DNA of 64,000 nucleotides from Bolinopsis microptera (Eukaryota; Ctenophora; Tentaculata; Lobata; Bolinopsidae): contig NC_087080.1 of NCBI RefSeq assembly GCF_026151205.1, positions 6,241,096-6,305,095 of the forward strand. Reading direction: 5' to 3'. The position numbers and the translations under genes are program-made. Of the stretch, positions 40,401 through 49,850 are shown in pieces (position 1 is the stretch's first letter; each line of letters begins with the position of its first letter). The notes beneath the pieces were generated by a model. That model saw only the letters and a list, made by a program, of their open reading frames with translations, ran no database searches and had not been told where the DNA came from.

Positions 40401-43259
40401 CATAATGTAATGATGTGATGGTTCGAGAGAGAGGCACGGAAAATACTTCACCACGGTACTCGAAAGTTGGGGGATTTTGGGGTTTTGTAGTTTGTAGGCG
40501 AGCAGCGAGCATTCACGGTTTTGCAGATTTTTAGAAAGTTCCTAGCTACCAAATAGTCAGTTCCTTCAGGTCAAAATCAGCTGGATTTCTATTTGATGAC
40601 GTTGAAAAATGCTATTTAATGAAAAACGGACAAGACCTAATAACGTGAACAATGGCTCATTGAACCTCCTCGCAGCACAGCACTCTGATCATGAGCTTGC
40701 AGGGGACGGTTATCCATAACCCGGTCTAATGTGTCAGTCAAGTCACCTCATTGTTGCCCTAGCTCGGGCTAGCTGTGTTAGCTTACTCATGACGGTGTAT
40801 TGAAGATTTAGAACCCGCTACAGATGGGCCGAGATCACGTGACCAGTTCCTGTAGAAAGTAATAATACCACCGGGCACCCTGAGCTAGTACACATCTCCA
40901 GAAAGAGAACATTAGCTCAGGTACACAGTGCCCACGTTAAAAGCTAAGTGGCCAATACATTCTCACCTCTATCTCCTTCCTCACAGTACATTAACAGAGC
41001 CTTGCCAGCTGGAAGAGGTGCCAAAACATTCTCGCTTGACGGGGAAAGATTGCAGGTCAATTAAAGAACCCGGACTAACCCCGGAACTAGGGTGGTACGA
41101 CAAGGAGTGGTGGCACTTGTCAGAGAGTAGGTTAATAGTCGCCAGTGTTAGAGAAGGTTATTATAACGTGTAGACGTTATATTTAGTACATTACTGTATT
41201 ATAACAGCGTGTTATCGTGCTGGGCAATGCGGGTTTTTTGAGAAAACGAATTTGTTGCCATGGTTACGGTAATTTTTTGGTGCACTGCTCGATGGAATGT
41301 TACGGAATTCACGAATAATCACGAGGCCCAGTGATCCGTTCGAGTTATACTGTTACAGGCTAATTTCTAATTTTCAAGTATGTAAGATGATTCGTAATAC
41401 AGGTAGATCCTAGATCGAAACTTAATGTAAAATATTGCATATATCCATCTATACTCTTATATAGTCAAGAATTTCATCTACATACAATAGTGAATAAACT
41501 GCAGTCCATAAAATCCAGGATTTGTGGCGGCGATTTTCTCAAATAATATTAGCATAATGACGACAAACTTTAACAAAATTATAAGGTAAGTCCACCATTT
41601 CAGCGATAAACCAGTAAAATACAGTATTCCGTCAGCCTTTAAAACTTTTACGAGTTTGGTTAAACTTAAGCTTAATAATCGAAAATAACCACTAGGTTGA
41701 TCATTGATCGACTTTTGAATGGTACGCAGTAATTCGACTATGTTAGAATCATACGTTTGAACCCTTTGATGTTGGAAAGTTTAAGGAGAACAAGTGAATG
41801 ATCCGTAGATGTGTTGAACTGTAATTAAGTTGCACAGTTATAGTACTTAATATTTACTTTAAATATTTAATATTAGACACAATCTCATCAGATTGACTGA
41901 ACGGCCACCATCATGCATGACTGAAGGTATGTAAAATTTGGCGTTACATAATACTGTTCGGGAACCATTTAATAAGGTTCCATTGTGGACTGTGGACTGT
42001 GGAGCTGGAAAATTGAAATAGATACTTGGAATTACATATGTTAATACGTCATATAAATTCCGATGTAGCAACTTTGTAAAAAGATTGAAATAATAATCTA
42101 TCAAGTTACCTGCACGGTTTAATAATGGTGTTTTCATCCTCTGGATTGCAGATGGGGAGATAAGTATGGCACAAAAAGAAGGCAAGTGAATTGGAGCAGT
42201 GTTGTTCTGACTTTAAAAGGAGCTCGTACCCTTTCAGACCATCTATTGCTTCTTGCTGGAAAGGTTTTAAATAATTGTAAATAATAAATTCACCAATAGT
42301 TTTTTTTTTAAATGTAAACAATCAAGAACTACCGTAAATTTTAGTGTTTTTCAAACTAATTATAATCAAATCCAAATCATAATAAATTCAGGGTGAAACT
42401 AATAAAGAATGATTAGCATTGAACTTTGCAGTGAAGTATAAGATTTACCTGGGTTTCCATTCCAAGAAAATTAGGGAATTGCACATGGGTTATGTTAGAT
42501 TTAAATGTACACAGCTCCTGTAAAACATTCTGTTAATAATTGATAATAATTAACATTCTGTTAATATAGTGCAAACAATATAGTGCAAACAATATGTGTC
42601 TAACAATATAATGCAAACAATATAGTGCAAATAATATGTGTCTAACAATATAGTGCAAACAATATAATGCAAACAATATGTGTCTAACAATATAGTGCAA
42701 ACAATATAGTGCAAACAATATAGTGCAAACAATATAGTGCAAACAATATGTGTCTAACAATATAGTGCAAACAATATGTGTCTAACAATATAGTGCAAAC
42801 AATATGTGTCTAACAATATAGTGCAAACAATATAGTGCAAACAATATAGTGCAAACAATATGTGTCTAAAAATATGTGTCTAACAATATAGTGCAAACAA
42901 TATTTTTCTAACAATATAGTGCAAACAATATGTGTCTAACAATATAGTGCAAACAATATATGTCTAACAATATAGTGCAAACAATATTATAGTGCAAACA
43001 ATATGTGTCTAACAATATAGTGCAAACTATATAGTGCAAGTGTAAACAATATGTGTCTAAAACTGGCTTCTAAAGGATTAATTTTATATTGAACCGCTAT
43101 TGTAAAAAACATGTTCGTGTTTTCAAATTTAAAAAGTCATTATTTTACCTCCTTCACATCAACACTCATCACTTGGCAATGTTGAGCTTCGTATGTTCCA
43201 CTCGGCTCTAAAGCTAGAGTCAAGACAACTATAATGATCCATAACTCGTTCTCTTTCAT
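28484..43259 (-). CDS. fzd: Frizzled family Wnt receptor (13 exons, C-terminal exon not found)
   Basis: Exons: 43,149-43,259, 42,449-42,517, 42,110-42,255, 37,677-37,730, 37,206-37,386, 35,886-36,030, 35,397-35,502, 34,724-34,857, 33,488-33,665, 33,114-33,262, 32,379-32,498, 31,999-32,113 and 28,484-28,578. All phases agree (534 codons plus one base). Residues 1-24 are a signal peptide. A cysteine-rich Wnt-binding domain follows with all ten cysteines (C28, 40, 80, 89, 96, 108, 112, 119, 136, 157) and motifs [21 protein letters not shown] and YPWPEILSC. After a long N-glycosylated linker, seven-pass segments begin: [16 protein letters not shown] (TM1), [20 protein letters not shown] (TM3-4 signature), [13 protein letters not shown], the [16 protein letters not shown] loop, and [10 protein letters not shown] (TM7 start). 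It is a plasma-membrane receptor for Wnt signalling. KWGHEAI distinguishes it from Smoothened. Many small exons contrast with the often intron-poor vertebrate genes. The final exon with the rest of TM7 and KTxxxW is missing from my reading; at 28,484 the donor is gtaagc. Confidence 0.95.
28579..31998. other. Frizzled intron 12 (3.4 kb)
   Basis: Inferred intron between donor AA|gtaaga at 31,998 and acceptor ttttcag at 28,579. Holds a dispersed repeat with a poly-G run (28,867-28,977), a CG-alternating patch near 29,455-29,467, a tatg/atac simple repeat near 30,317-30,350 and a possible interspersed repeat around 30,481-30,765. No other gene seen. Confidence 0.6.
28867..28977. repeat. Composite dispersed repeat with G13 run
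   Basis: The 23-bp block aacaggcaacgttacgccac+tgg also occurs at about 49,331-49,353. Its complement starts CCAGTGGCGTAAC, a DNA-transposon-type end. Further right, 13 G (28,928-28,940) precede attacgtaatatgtgaacga, the inverse of the core of the tandem duplication at 8,024-8,373. Confidence 0.6.
33931..34037. mobile_element. MITE-like hairpin, about 25-bp terminal inverted repeats
   Basis: gggaagccaagggaaatttt+gtggg (33,931-33,955) is matched by its inverse at 34,013-34,037, with one base difference. The 57-bp interior is unrelated. It has the size and form of a tiny MITE. It lies in Frizzled intron 8. Confidence 0.75.
36464..36578. mobile_element. MITE with TA target duplication (Tc1/mariner type)
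   Basis: A 115-bp unit has perfect 16-bp terminal inverted repeats (ccttactcgggaatat at 36,464-36,479 and its complement at 36,563-36,578). It is flanked by TA on both sides (36,462-36,463 and 36,579-36,580). TA flanks with short perfect ends are typical of mariner-derived MITEs. Located in Frizzled intron 5. Confidence 0.85.
37112..37175. repeat. Cluster of six ACCGGT palindromes
   Basis: Within 64 bp the hexamer accggt occurs six times, spaced by tata/ttat, and the whole cluster is itself close to palindromic (accggtctataaccggtt ... aaccggttatagaccggt). It starts 31 bp inside Frizzled intron 5, right next to the donor at 37,205. Could be a protein-binding array or a hairpin-prone repeat. 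Confidence 0.8.
37761..37803. repeat. Poly-G tract (28 G then G-rich)
   Basis: 28 consecutive G at 37,761-37,788 are followed by cgggggctggggggg. Located 30 bp upstream (5' on the gene strand) of the 54-nt Frizzled exon 4, where the transcribed RNA reads as a C-rich pyrimidine tract leading into the acceptor. Confidence 0.85.
38898..38960. repeat. Short tandem repeat, about 22-bp unit, three copies
   Basis: The unit gtggtattagagggggaaca is repeated with small changes (aatagtggtattag, aatagtggtattag, agaggggtattag). Confidence 0.75.
42561..43060. repeat. Minisatellite made of two 14-bp unit types
   Basis: About 35 units of 14 bp in Frizzled intron 1. Unit A is atatagtgcaaaca and unit B is atatgtgtctaaca. 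The order from the left is AAB AAB AAB AAAAB AB AB AAAB B AB AB AB and so on. The regular alternation indicates growth by higher-order (AAB, then AB) duplication. The short frames open across this tract (60-76 codons, minus) are by-products of the repeat. Confidence 0.95.
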
Positions 43260-46200
43260 TGCTGGTGTATATTAAATGTTAACATAATGAAAATTGTGGT
43301 GTTTAATTTCTTATTTTATTTTGATATTAATATATGAAGACACAATGAAACTACCGGACCACGATGTATGGGGACTTGCCACCCCATGGCAACATAAAAA
43401 TATATATCCTTTATTGTTCAATTAAACCGTATTGAAATATAGAGAGAGGGTTGTTTGGACTCGTCTGGAATAGCATTTAAAAACAAATAATAAAAACAAT
43501 GGGCATTGATAATAAAGATAACAACTGTACCAACCGGCGGTTGGTATGGTTTGGCGGTTGGTATGGTTTGTGCACTAAATCCTGATCACGTGACATTTAC
43601 TTTAATTTGGTTATCATTTTACAACAAATGAAGAAACAAAGCCGTTGACAGCAAACACAAAATAGTGCTTACCCTGAAACTTTACAGTATAATATGCCTA
43701 CATTATAATATATGGACTATTAATTATTGAAATTATGCATCGTCCAGCAACTATGGATTATAATATTATTTAAAACTTTACAAAAAGAAAAATAGTTCAA
43801 TAGTCTAGTAGCAAATGATTGAGACTCCATGATAAACTTGAGTCTTAAGGTTTATATGTTGAAAGATTATAATCGCACCCAAATACGAAAACCTTTTATG
43901 CGTTTTAGATTTGGGGATATACAGGTTGCACCTCTCAGCATCACGTGTAGTGAGCCTCCAGATACATAGGCAAATTTACTTGTGAATGATGACAGTACTG
44001 TACTCTCATTAATAATTTCATTCTTATATGTCGATAGATGGAGTTGTCTCCTTCAATGTAAGGGAAGCCATTTCATATCTCGATACACATTTACAATGTG
44101 TGGCTGTGTGCGCGGCGGGCTGTATAGATGGTTGAAATTCAAATTTGAGTTTATTTATGAATATAACATAATGTATTGATTGTTTTGTGGTAAATACAAA
44201 TTTCTTAAATTTCTTAAATTTTGTCTTTCTTACTGATGGCTCACGCCAATTAACATTGAGAGCAATTTTTGCTACTTTTTTGTACAAAATATCGAGAGAA
44301 TTTTGGAATTTGACCGCCAAATATGGGCATATGGTTTTTGGCTCATAACTCAGTCATTTTTTGTCCAATCTTGATGAACTTTCATATAGGAATTCAGGAG
44401 ACCACTAGCTACAAAAAAGTTCGGTCATTGGTCCTAGTTTGTTAGTCAACTGCTATCTCGAAATCAAGTTTCACAAAAAATACCCATTGGCCCCCCCCCC
44501 CCCCCCCCTTAAGAAAATGAAGCATTTATAAATACAGTTACGGAGGATCGTGTCAGATTTACTGTATTTTACTAAGACCCCTTCTCAGAATAATGGTATC
44601 GCAATTTCATCAATTTGATTAGTTTCACTGTTTGATTAAAACATATCCAGATATATAAAATGTGTCAAACAGTATATATACAATAAATTAAGTCAAGTGA
44701 TGCAATTAGTGAAACAAATTTTTAGTGAAACAAATTTAAAATTTTATCCTTTATTTTACAATCATAATATAATAATATTTATAAGCCTCCGTTTTGAAAG
44801 TTTTAAATTTTAATATATTCACATTTCTATTTAAAATTCAATTTAATGTATAAGTCGATAACTGGCCGCCAAAGCCGCGCATTCTTGAAAACAGGATTAA
44901 ATTGTTTATGATTATACGTCAAATAGAAATAAATTTAAACTATCCGTGGTTTTTTAAATAAATCATAATCTTACCTAAATCCAAAGCCAGCTTTGTAAAA
45001 TTTACTATTAGATCATAATATATCGTCAATTCTCAATATTTATAATGCAACATTTCATTAATTTACATACAAGCGTATTCCAGCCCCTGCACGCATCCGT
45101 TCTTATGCGGCGCGGCTCAAGCCGCGCACGCACGTATTATTTTATACTTTTTGCTTTCTAATAAATATCGTGTCAATGTGTACGTCTAAATGTTCATGTT
45201 TTGTGTAAACCGAATCCAATTGAGATTAGTGACAAGGATAAGGACCCAAGTGCCTGTACGGCTTTTTCGGACCCCTGTGGACCACTACTGTTGAAATCGC
45301 TGTACAACTATTGAACATTTATAACTGTTATATAATATATAACGTCATTTGACAATTATTATCATTAATCTACAATCTAACTGTCTTGCTGAGGGGGAGG
45401 AGTAAACGCTTCACAAACTAAAATATAATATTTACAACATACAAAATGTAAAACCATCAACACGGTTAATATCAAGGGCCAATTTGGTATACCGCTATTT
45501 CGTTGTGATATCTAGTATATCTTTACATTTTAATACAATAATGAAATACAATAGGATACATGTTTCGAGAAAGAAAGGTTGGTCCGATTATTAACAAAAG
45601 TAAACAAAAGTCCATCAGGGACTCCACGGAGTCGAAAAAGGTACACGGCTGCTGTCTGGTGCTGCTAGGCATTTATTGATCAACATTTTTTATTGTATTG
45701 GTTTTTGATGATTCTATTGTTCGTGACTAATCAAGTTCTAAGTGGGGGGTATAAAGTGCTGCTTAAGATACTTAATCATCTCAAGTCCAGTATAATGAAT
45801 AAGATAGTAAACAATACAGTTTCAGTAGTTGACCCATACAGTTAAGTCCGTCATAACTCACAATTGTTTAATCATCTGTCAATTGTCAAAGTCGTTGTGT
45901 GTTTAGTCGCTGAGTTAGCAGAAAGATAAGTTGTTTCGCGCGCGCGCGTTTAATCCTGTCGACGTGAGATGTGACAATGAAAACGCTACAGAATTATTGT
46001 TTTCGCGCGTTACGTAGAATTGGCAGAGCACAATACAGAAGTAACGGAAATTGTCCACTGCTACCAATATTATATATGAAATATCAACAATCAGTAAATA
46101 TTATAATACCTTCCGGGAATTATATCCACTAAAACTTGGGGACACCGAGAGCTGATAATTTGCACATTTTTCCCGCAAGGGAAGCAAAGGTATTATCAGC

Positions 46201-46332
46201 ATAGACTCAGACTGGCTGGCGGCAAGTATTAAAACAAATAACACTGGCGTTCTATATATTAGACACTATATTGTATCATGCGCACGTATCGGATTACACC
46301 CCTTCCAATCGGAACCGGAACGTATTATAAGA
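43260..46332. other. 5' flank of Frizzled, no gene seen
   Basis: AT-rich. Contains a run of 18 C (44,491-44,508), GC-rich palindromic patches (cggcgcggctcaagccgcgc near 45,108-45,127) and a CG-alternating patch near 45,938-45,949. Overlapping short open frames near 43,982-44,320 lack motifs. Confidence 0.45.
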
Positions 46333-46423
46333 AATAATACCTCCGCTACTTCGTGCCCGCGCGATCCCTCCAGCAAGCTGTTGGGAATTATTGCGCTTAG
46401 CACTCAGTAGCGGAGGTATTATT
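46333..46423. mobile_element. MITE-like hairpin with 18-bp perfect ends
   Basis: aataatacctccgctact (46,333-46,350) is perfectly matched in inverse at 46,406-46,423. The 55-bp interior is GC-richer than its surroundings. No clear target duplication beyond the AT-rich context. Confidence 0.7.
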
Positions 46424-46828
46424 GTATTATATATCCAGCTATATATGGCAAGTATGTAGGATATATATTTGGATTCGTTTGAAATGCCGATGGCACAGAG
46501 GACTATATTTAGTTGTAGATTATACAATAGCAAGTTTCCTAAAATCATACATACTGTCGACCTAATACATTGATAATAGTTCAATAATAAAAGTGTGGAA
46601 GATAAGAAATCTAGGGATTGAACCGAATGTTTAAGGAAAACAGTGACAGAGGGTTAAATCAAAACATACTCTGCCAAAATATTGTGAAAATACCCCGTCC
46701 CCACAGCACACATATTGCATACGCCATACACTACAGCGGGAATTGTAAACCATATTGCCTTGTGCACAAACACGAAATGATTTAAAAGTTTTGACCCCCA
46801 CAAAATAGTATAAGTACAAAATAAAATA

Positions 46829-46849
46829 GTAAGTAAGTAAGTAAGTAAA
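46829..46849. repeat. AAGT/AGTA microsatellite
   Basis: Five tandem copies of agta, in a non-coding region. Confidence 0.8.
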
Positions 46850-47002
46850 GATTATGACATAACATCATCACAAGTGTCTACAAAATATCATTGCACTAAA
46901 TAGAAAAATACTTTAAATAAATATACTTTTCCATCAACATTAATAATTTAATAAATTCAATTTTAACTAATAAAATCTAATACATTATCTATAAATAATT
47001 CA

Positions 47003-47258
47003 TTAATACTTCCCAGTGGAATAAAGATTTATAAAACGCTTCTTTGCCACAAAAGGATGAAACCAAAGATATTCATTATGTCTATCCTTATTGCTTAAAT
47101 AACTCGGTCCTTCAATTTTCCCTAAAACTTCATTCGAAACAGTCCAAAAATAAGAATCATTTACACTGTTTTTAGAAATAATTTCTATCTTAAATCCTTC
47201 CAATCTAACTTTAAAGCTTAAAACTGTCGAACAGTTCTTGACATCTGAAGGGAGTTTG
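47003..47258 (-). CDS. Candidate terminal exon, unknown protein
   Basis: On the minus strand, a strong acceptor (gtgtctctttag) is followed by an open frame of 85 codons. It begins IKLPSDVKNCSTVLSFKVRL and continues with IEIISKNSVNDSYFWTVSN, VLGKIEGPSYLSNKDR and YLWFHPFVAKKRFINLYSTG before the stop at 47,003. Its composition is protein-like, with no low complexity. No upstream exon could be found; none of the neighbouring minus-strand frames join convincingly. The family is not recognised. The acceptor itself lies in a repeat (47,256-47,401), which suggests either exonisation or a gene truncated by insertion. Confidence 0.35.
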
Positions 47259-47401
47259 ATCTAAAGAGACACTTAACAACATTGGAAAAATAGACTTCAA
47301 TATGTTTATATAATTTATAAAGCGTATATTATTGCCCACGTTAAGGGGCCTGTTAATAATTTATTAAATTATTAGCTATTTTAGATTTAATAATAATCTG
47401 T
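47256..47401 (+). mobile_element. 5'-truncated SINE-like repeat, family 2
   Basis: About 145 bp (gatctaaagagac ... tgcccacgttaaggggcctg ... taataataat) shared at high identity with 48,853-48,995, in the same orientation. It matches only the 3' part of the complete copy at 48,736-48,996. Confidence 0.75.
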
Positions 47402-48110
47402 TCATTCCAAATAGCAAGGGGCTATGGGTAATAACCCCCCAAATCTTTTTCCTGTGCAGATACTTCTAGTTCCACTCCATTTACAATATAATTAGACCAA
47501 AGTGGCTCTTGCTTGTAAAAGGTGCGTCAACTACCCGCCGAAGCGGTGGGTTGGGAGTCCCCCCTGAGATCATTTCGTCCGTAAAATTATATACAACATA
47601 AAAATAGTACAGTAAAATATCAAAATTTACAATATAATTCGAGTTAGGATTATTATTCAAATTAATATGATATTATGATGATAATAGTATAAGTAAAATG
47701 ATAATTTTGACGTGGCACTCGATGTTTAAACTCCATCTGAAATGTTTGCTGACTTATTTTAGTACAAATGTTGACAATTTGTAAAAAAGGGGACGGAAGA
47801 AGGAGGTTGTGAAACATAGCAAAAATATGCGCAGCACAAAAAAAATTTCAAAATCGTTAATTTGTTCTGGTTAAAAATGTTTTTTACATACAACTTTAGC
47901 TTTGGTAGTTGCACATTCAACAAATCTTGTGGAAAAATAATAGTTAGTATAAAAAACCATTTGCATCACTGTTTGAGGTCGCGTCGCTGCTTCGACGCGC
48001 CGCGTACGTTTTCATAATCAATAATTATTTCGTTTCGAAGCAATTTGATGAAATCGTATCAAATCTACGAGTTAAAACATAAAAAGAATTGGCAAAGTTA
48101 ATTAACCTTT
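47402..48110. other. Non-coding stretch, no gene seen
   Basis: AT-rich, with two GC-rich hairpin patches (acccgccgaagcggtgggtt near 47,533 and gtcgctgcttcgacgcgccg near 47,983). Confidence 0.4.
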
Positions 48111-48180
48111 TGACGGATTATACTCGTCTAAATTTCTTCGAAGTAGCGCGCGCCGGGCCAAACCATTAACAATGGTCAAA
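48111..48180. mobile_element. Solo arm of the fold-back repeat
   Basis: The sequence tgacggattatactcgtcta, then ttcttcgaagtagcgcgcgc, then gggccaaaccattaacaatg matches the left arm and the adjoining sequence of the element at 24,831-25,246. Confidence 0.65.
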
Positions 48181-48735
48181 TCAACCTTCACAAAAATTAA
48201 ATTGACAGTAAAATCGATAGTCTTGGAATTAAAAAAAAAGTAATTTATGGGTGATGGGCAAAATTTTATTTTTATTTTTTAACATTCAACTGCTAAACTA
48301 TTATTTCATTATTTATTTGAGCCCAAAATAAGGAATCCAGGCGACTTTTACTTCAGGTAATAATATTTAACTTAAAATCTCAGAACTCTTAAAATTTGTG
48401 TTTTAATTGCATTGCAAAACAAATCTTTAGCTTTGCCAGTAAACGGATTGTGTAATGAATTGGTGATAAATAATTAAATTGTCTTTTCTCAAAATTGTCT
48501 TTTCTCAAGTGTTCGATTATCTGTAATCTGGCACATTTATTTTTCAATGATTGGGGTCATATTGGATTTTTAACAAACGCAAACTCACAAAGTTACTGCT
48601 GTGAATATGTCACCATATGAGAATCATAAAATTACGGAAGTCGAATAGGTTGACATTGTCTTGCCTTGGGACAAATAGGACAAGATCGTCAGCCAAGAGC
48701 ATATATGTGATACTAAGACCTCAGCTAGAACTGAC

Positions 48736-48996
48736 CTCAGCAGTGCCTGCCCGGGTCAATAAAGCAGTCTTAAGCATCATGAATGTTATGTTGAGCATTC
48801 TCAACCAGCAGATGTGGGAACTTAACTTAACTCCCACGAAAGACCGAAACAGATCTAAAGAGACAATCAGCAAAATCGGAAAATAGACTTGAATTTGTTT
48901 ATATAATTTATAAAGCGTATGTTATTGCCCACGTTAAGGGGCCTGTTAATAATTAATTAAATTATTAGATATTCTAGATTTAATAATAATAATCAG
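48736..48996 (+). mobile_element. SINE-like element, family 2, inserted in the LINE, 12-bp target duplication
   Basis: A 261-bp insert begins acctcagcagtgcctgcccg and ends in a short (taa)n tail. It is bounded by cagctagaactg on both sides (48,724-48,735 and 48,997-49,008). Removing it restores the reading from PVLA to ITYMLLADDLVLF in the host reverse transcriptase, as expected for a clean insertion. The 3' 145 bp recurs alone at 47,256-47,401. The 89-codon plus frame at 48,617-48,886 runs across this insert and the antisense of the RT and is not taken as a gene. Confidence 0.75.
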
Positions 48997-49271
48997 CTAG
49001 AACTGGATAATCATCAACAGATTTCAGGAGAGATATATGATAAGTCTTGAATATAGATTTCATAAAGGTCTGGCGATAGGGAATGTTCCTGCTCGGTTCC
49101 TCTGCCAATGTCAATATTAGGGGACAAAAGTTTGGAGATTTTTATAAGAGCAGTTGAGTTTCTGTACATATCACTTAGGCAATTGAAGAAGTTACCAGTT
49201 CTAAGGCATATAATTTTGTGCAGAAGGAGGTCCCTGCATAGAGTATCAAAAGCCTATCTTAGATCAACAAA

Positions 49272-49353
49272 GCATGCATAGCTAGGCGAGCCAACAGGGC
49301 CAGGGGGGCGCATTTTCGGCGGGGGCGCCAACAGGCAACGTTACGCCACTGGT
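49272..49353. mobile_element. DNA-transposon end fragment inside the LINE
   Basis: GC-rich sequence (ggggggcgcattttcggcgg) ends on the minus strand with CCAGTGGCGTAACGTTGCCTG, a terminus shared with 28,867-28,890. It interrupts the reverse transcriptase between PIYKSGN and FVDLR. Confidence 0.5.
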
Positions 49354-49667
49354 TTCCAGACTTGTAAATAGGAGTAACGATACTGGTGTGCCATGGATGG
49401 TAACCAGAGACCAGTGCAGTGAGTGGTTGTAATTTTTGAGGATTGCGTTGAGACAAAGCGGAGTTAGGCTCTGAAGCATCTCGTTGGATATTAATTCGTT
49501 TGAGCAACTTTCACTCTTTTTGAGATTTTTGATGGCCGAAGTCAATTCAGATTCTGACATGAGCTTGTTTAGGATATCCAGATCTGGTGGTTCAGGGTAA
49601 TGTTTCTGGTTGTGCTGGGTGAGATCTGGCTCAGAGAAATCGTGGAAGCTAGCTTGATCAAATTTGT

Positions 49668-49787
49668 AGCGCGATGCACTACTGGGTCGCGCCGCGCATC
49701 AAATAATTCTTCTCGCAACCTTCGGTAGATCGGCGAGATGCACCACTGTGCCTCACCGAGCTGCGAAGTATTGACATCGTGAATCAA
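49668..49787 (-). mobile_element. SINE-like element, family 1, inserted in the LINE, 12-bp target duplication
   Basis: A near-identical copy of 23,733-23,858 (small deletions only), flanked by gatcaaatttgt at 49,656-49,667 and 49,788-49,799. The duplication is longer and better preserved than at the other copy, and the insertion splits the LINE sequence, so it is younger than the LINE. Confidence 0.85.
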
Positions 49788-49850
49788 GATCAAATTTGTC
49801 AAGTAGGGGGTAGGTGTCATGTTCTTGCTCAAGCCAAGCTACTTTTTTTA

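Larger units (their letters stand above)
37731..42109. other. Frizzled intron 3 (4.4 kb)
   Basis: No exon seen apart from open frames near 40,201-40,512 (minus, 103 codons) and 40,928-41,173 (plus). Neither shows a motif or splice context. Contains a poly-G tract and a 22-23-bp tandem repeat near 38,898-38,960. Confidence 0.5.
48600..49850 (-). pseudogene. Decayed non-LTR (LINE) reverse transcriptase
   Basis: Order on the minus strand: SEPDLTQHNQKHYPEPPDLD, then SESELTSAIKNLKKSES and SNEMLQSL, then TSIVTPIYKSGN (frame-shifted), then FVDLR*AFDTL (a stop in place of K), then RGTEQEHSLSPDLYEI, then ITYMLLADDLVLF. The LADD is the catalytic aspartate motif of the palm (48,673-48,696). The spacing and motifs are those of CR1/L2/jockey-type LINEs. 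It is broken by stops, frameshifts and three insertions (48,736-48,996; about 49,272-49,353; 49,668-49,787), and part of the region between PIYKSGN and FVDLR is lost. It has no coding capacity left. The endonuclease and 5' end were not recognised. Confidence 0.8.

Noticed and set aside
40201-40512. 103-codon minus-strand ORF in Frizzled intron 3
   Set aside because: It has an ATG but no recognisable domain, no splice or poly(A) context, and its residue use looks random.
42533-42760. Minus-strand frames with repeated CLHYIV
   Set aside because: By-product of the 14-bp minisatellite.
47530-47575. Possible small structured RNA or ribozyme (cccgccgaagcggtggg hairpin)
   Set aside because: Only one short hairpin; no hammerhead core (ctgatga ... 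gaaa) or other catalytic consensus was present.
48617-48886. 89-codon plus-strand frame resembling a protein
   Set aside because: It spans the antisense of the LINE catalytic LADD motif and then an inserted repeat, so it is a chance composite.
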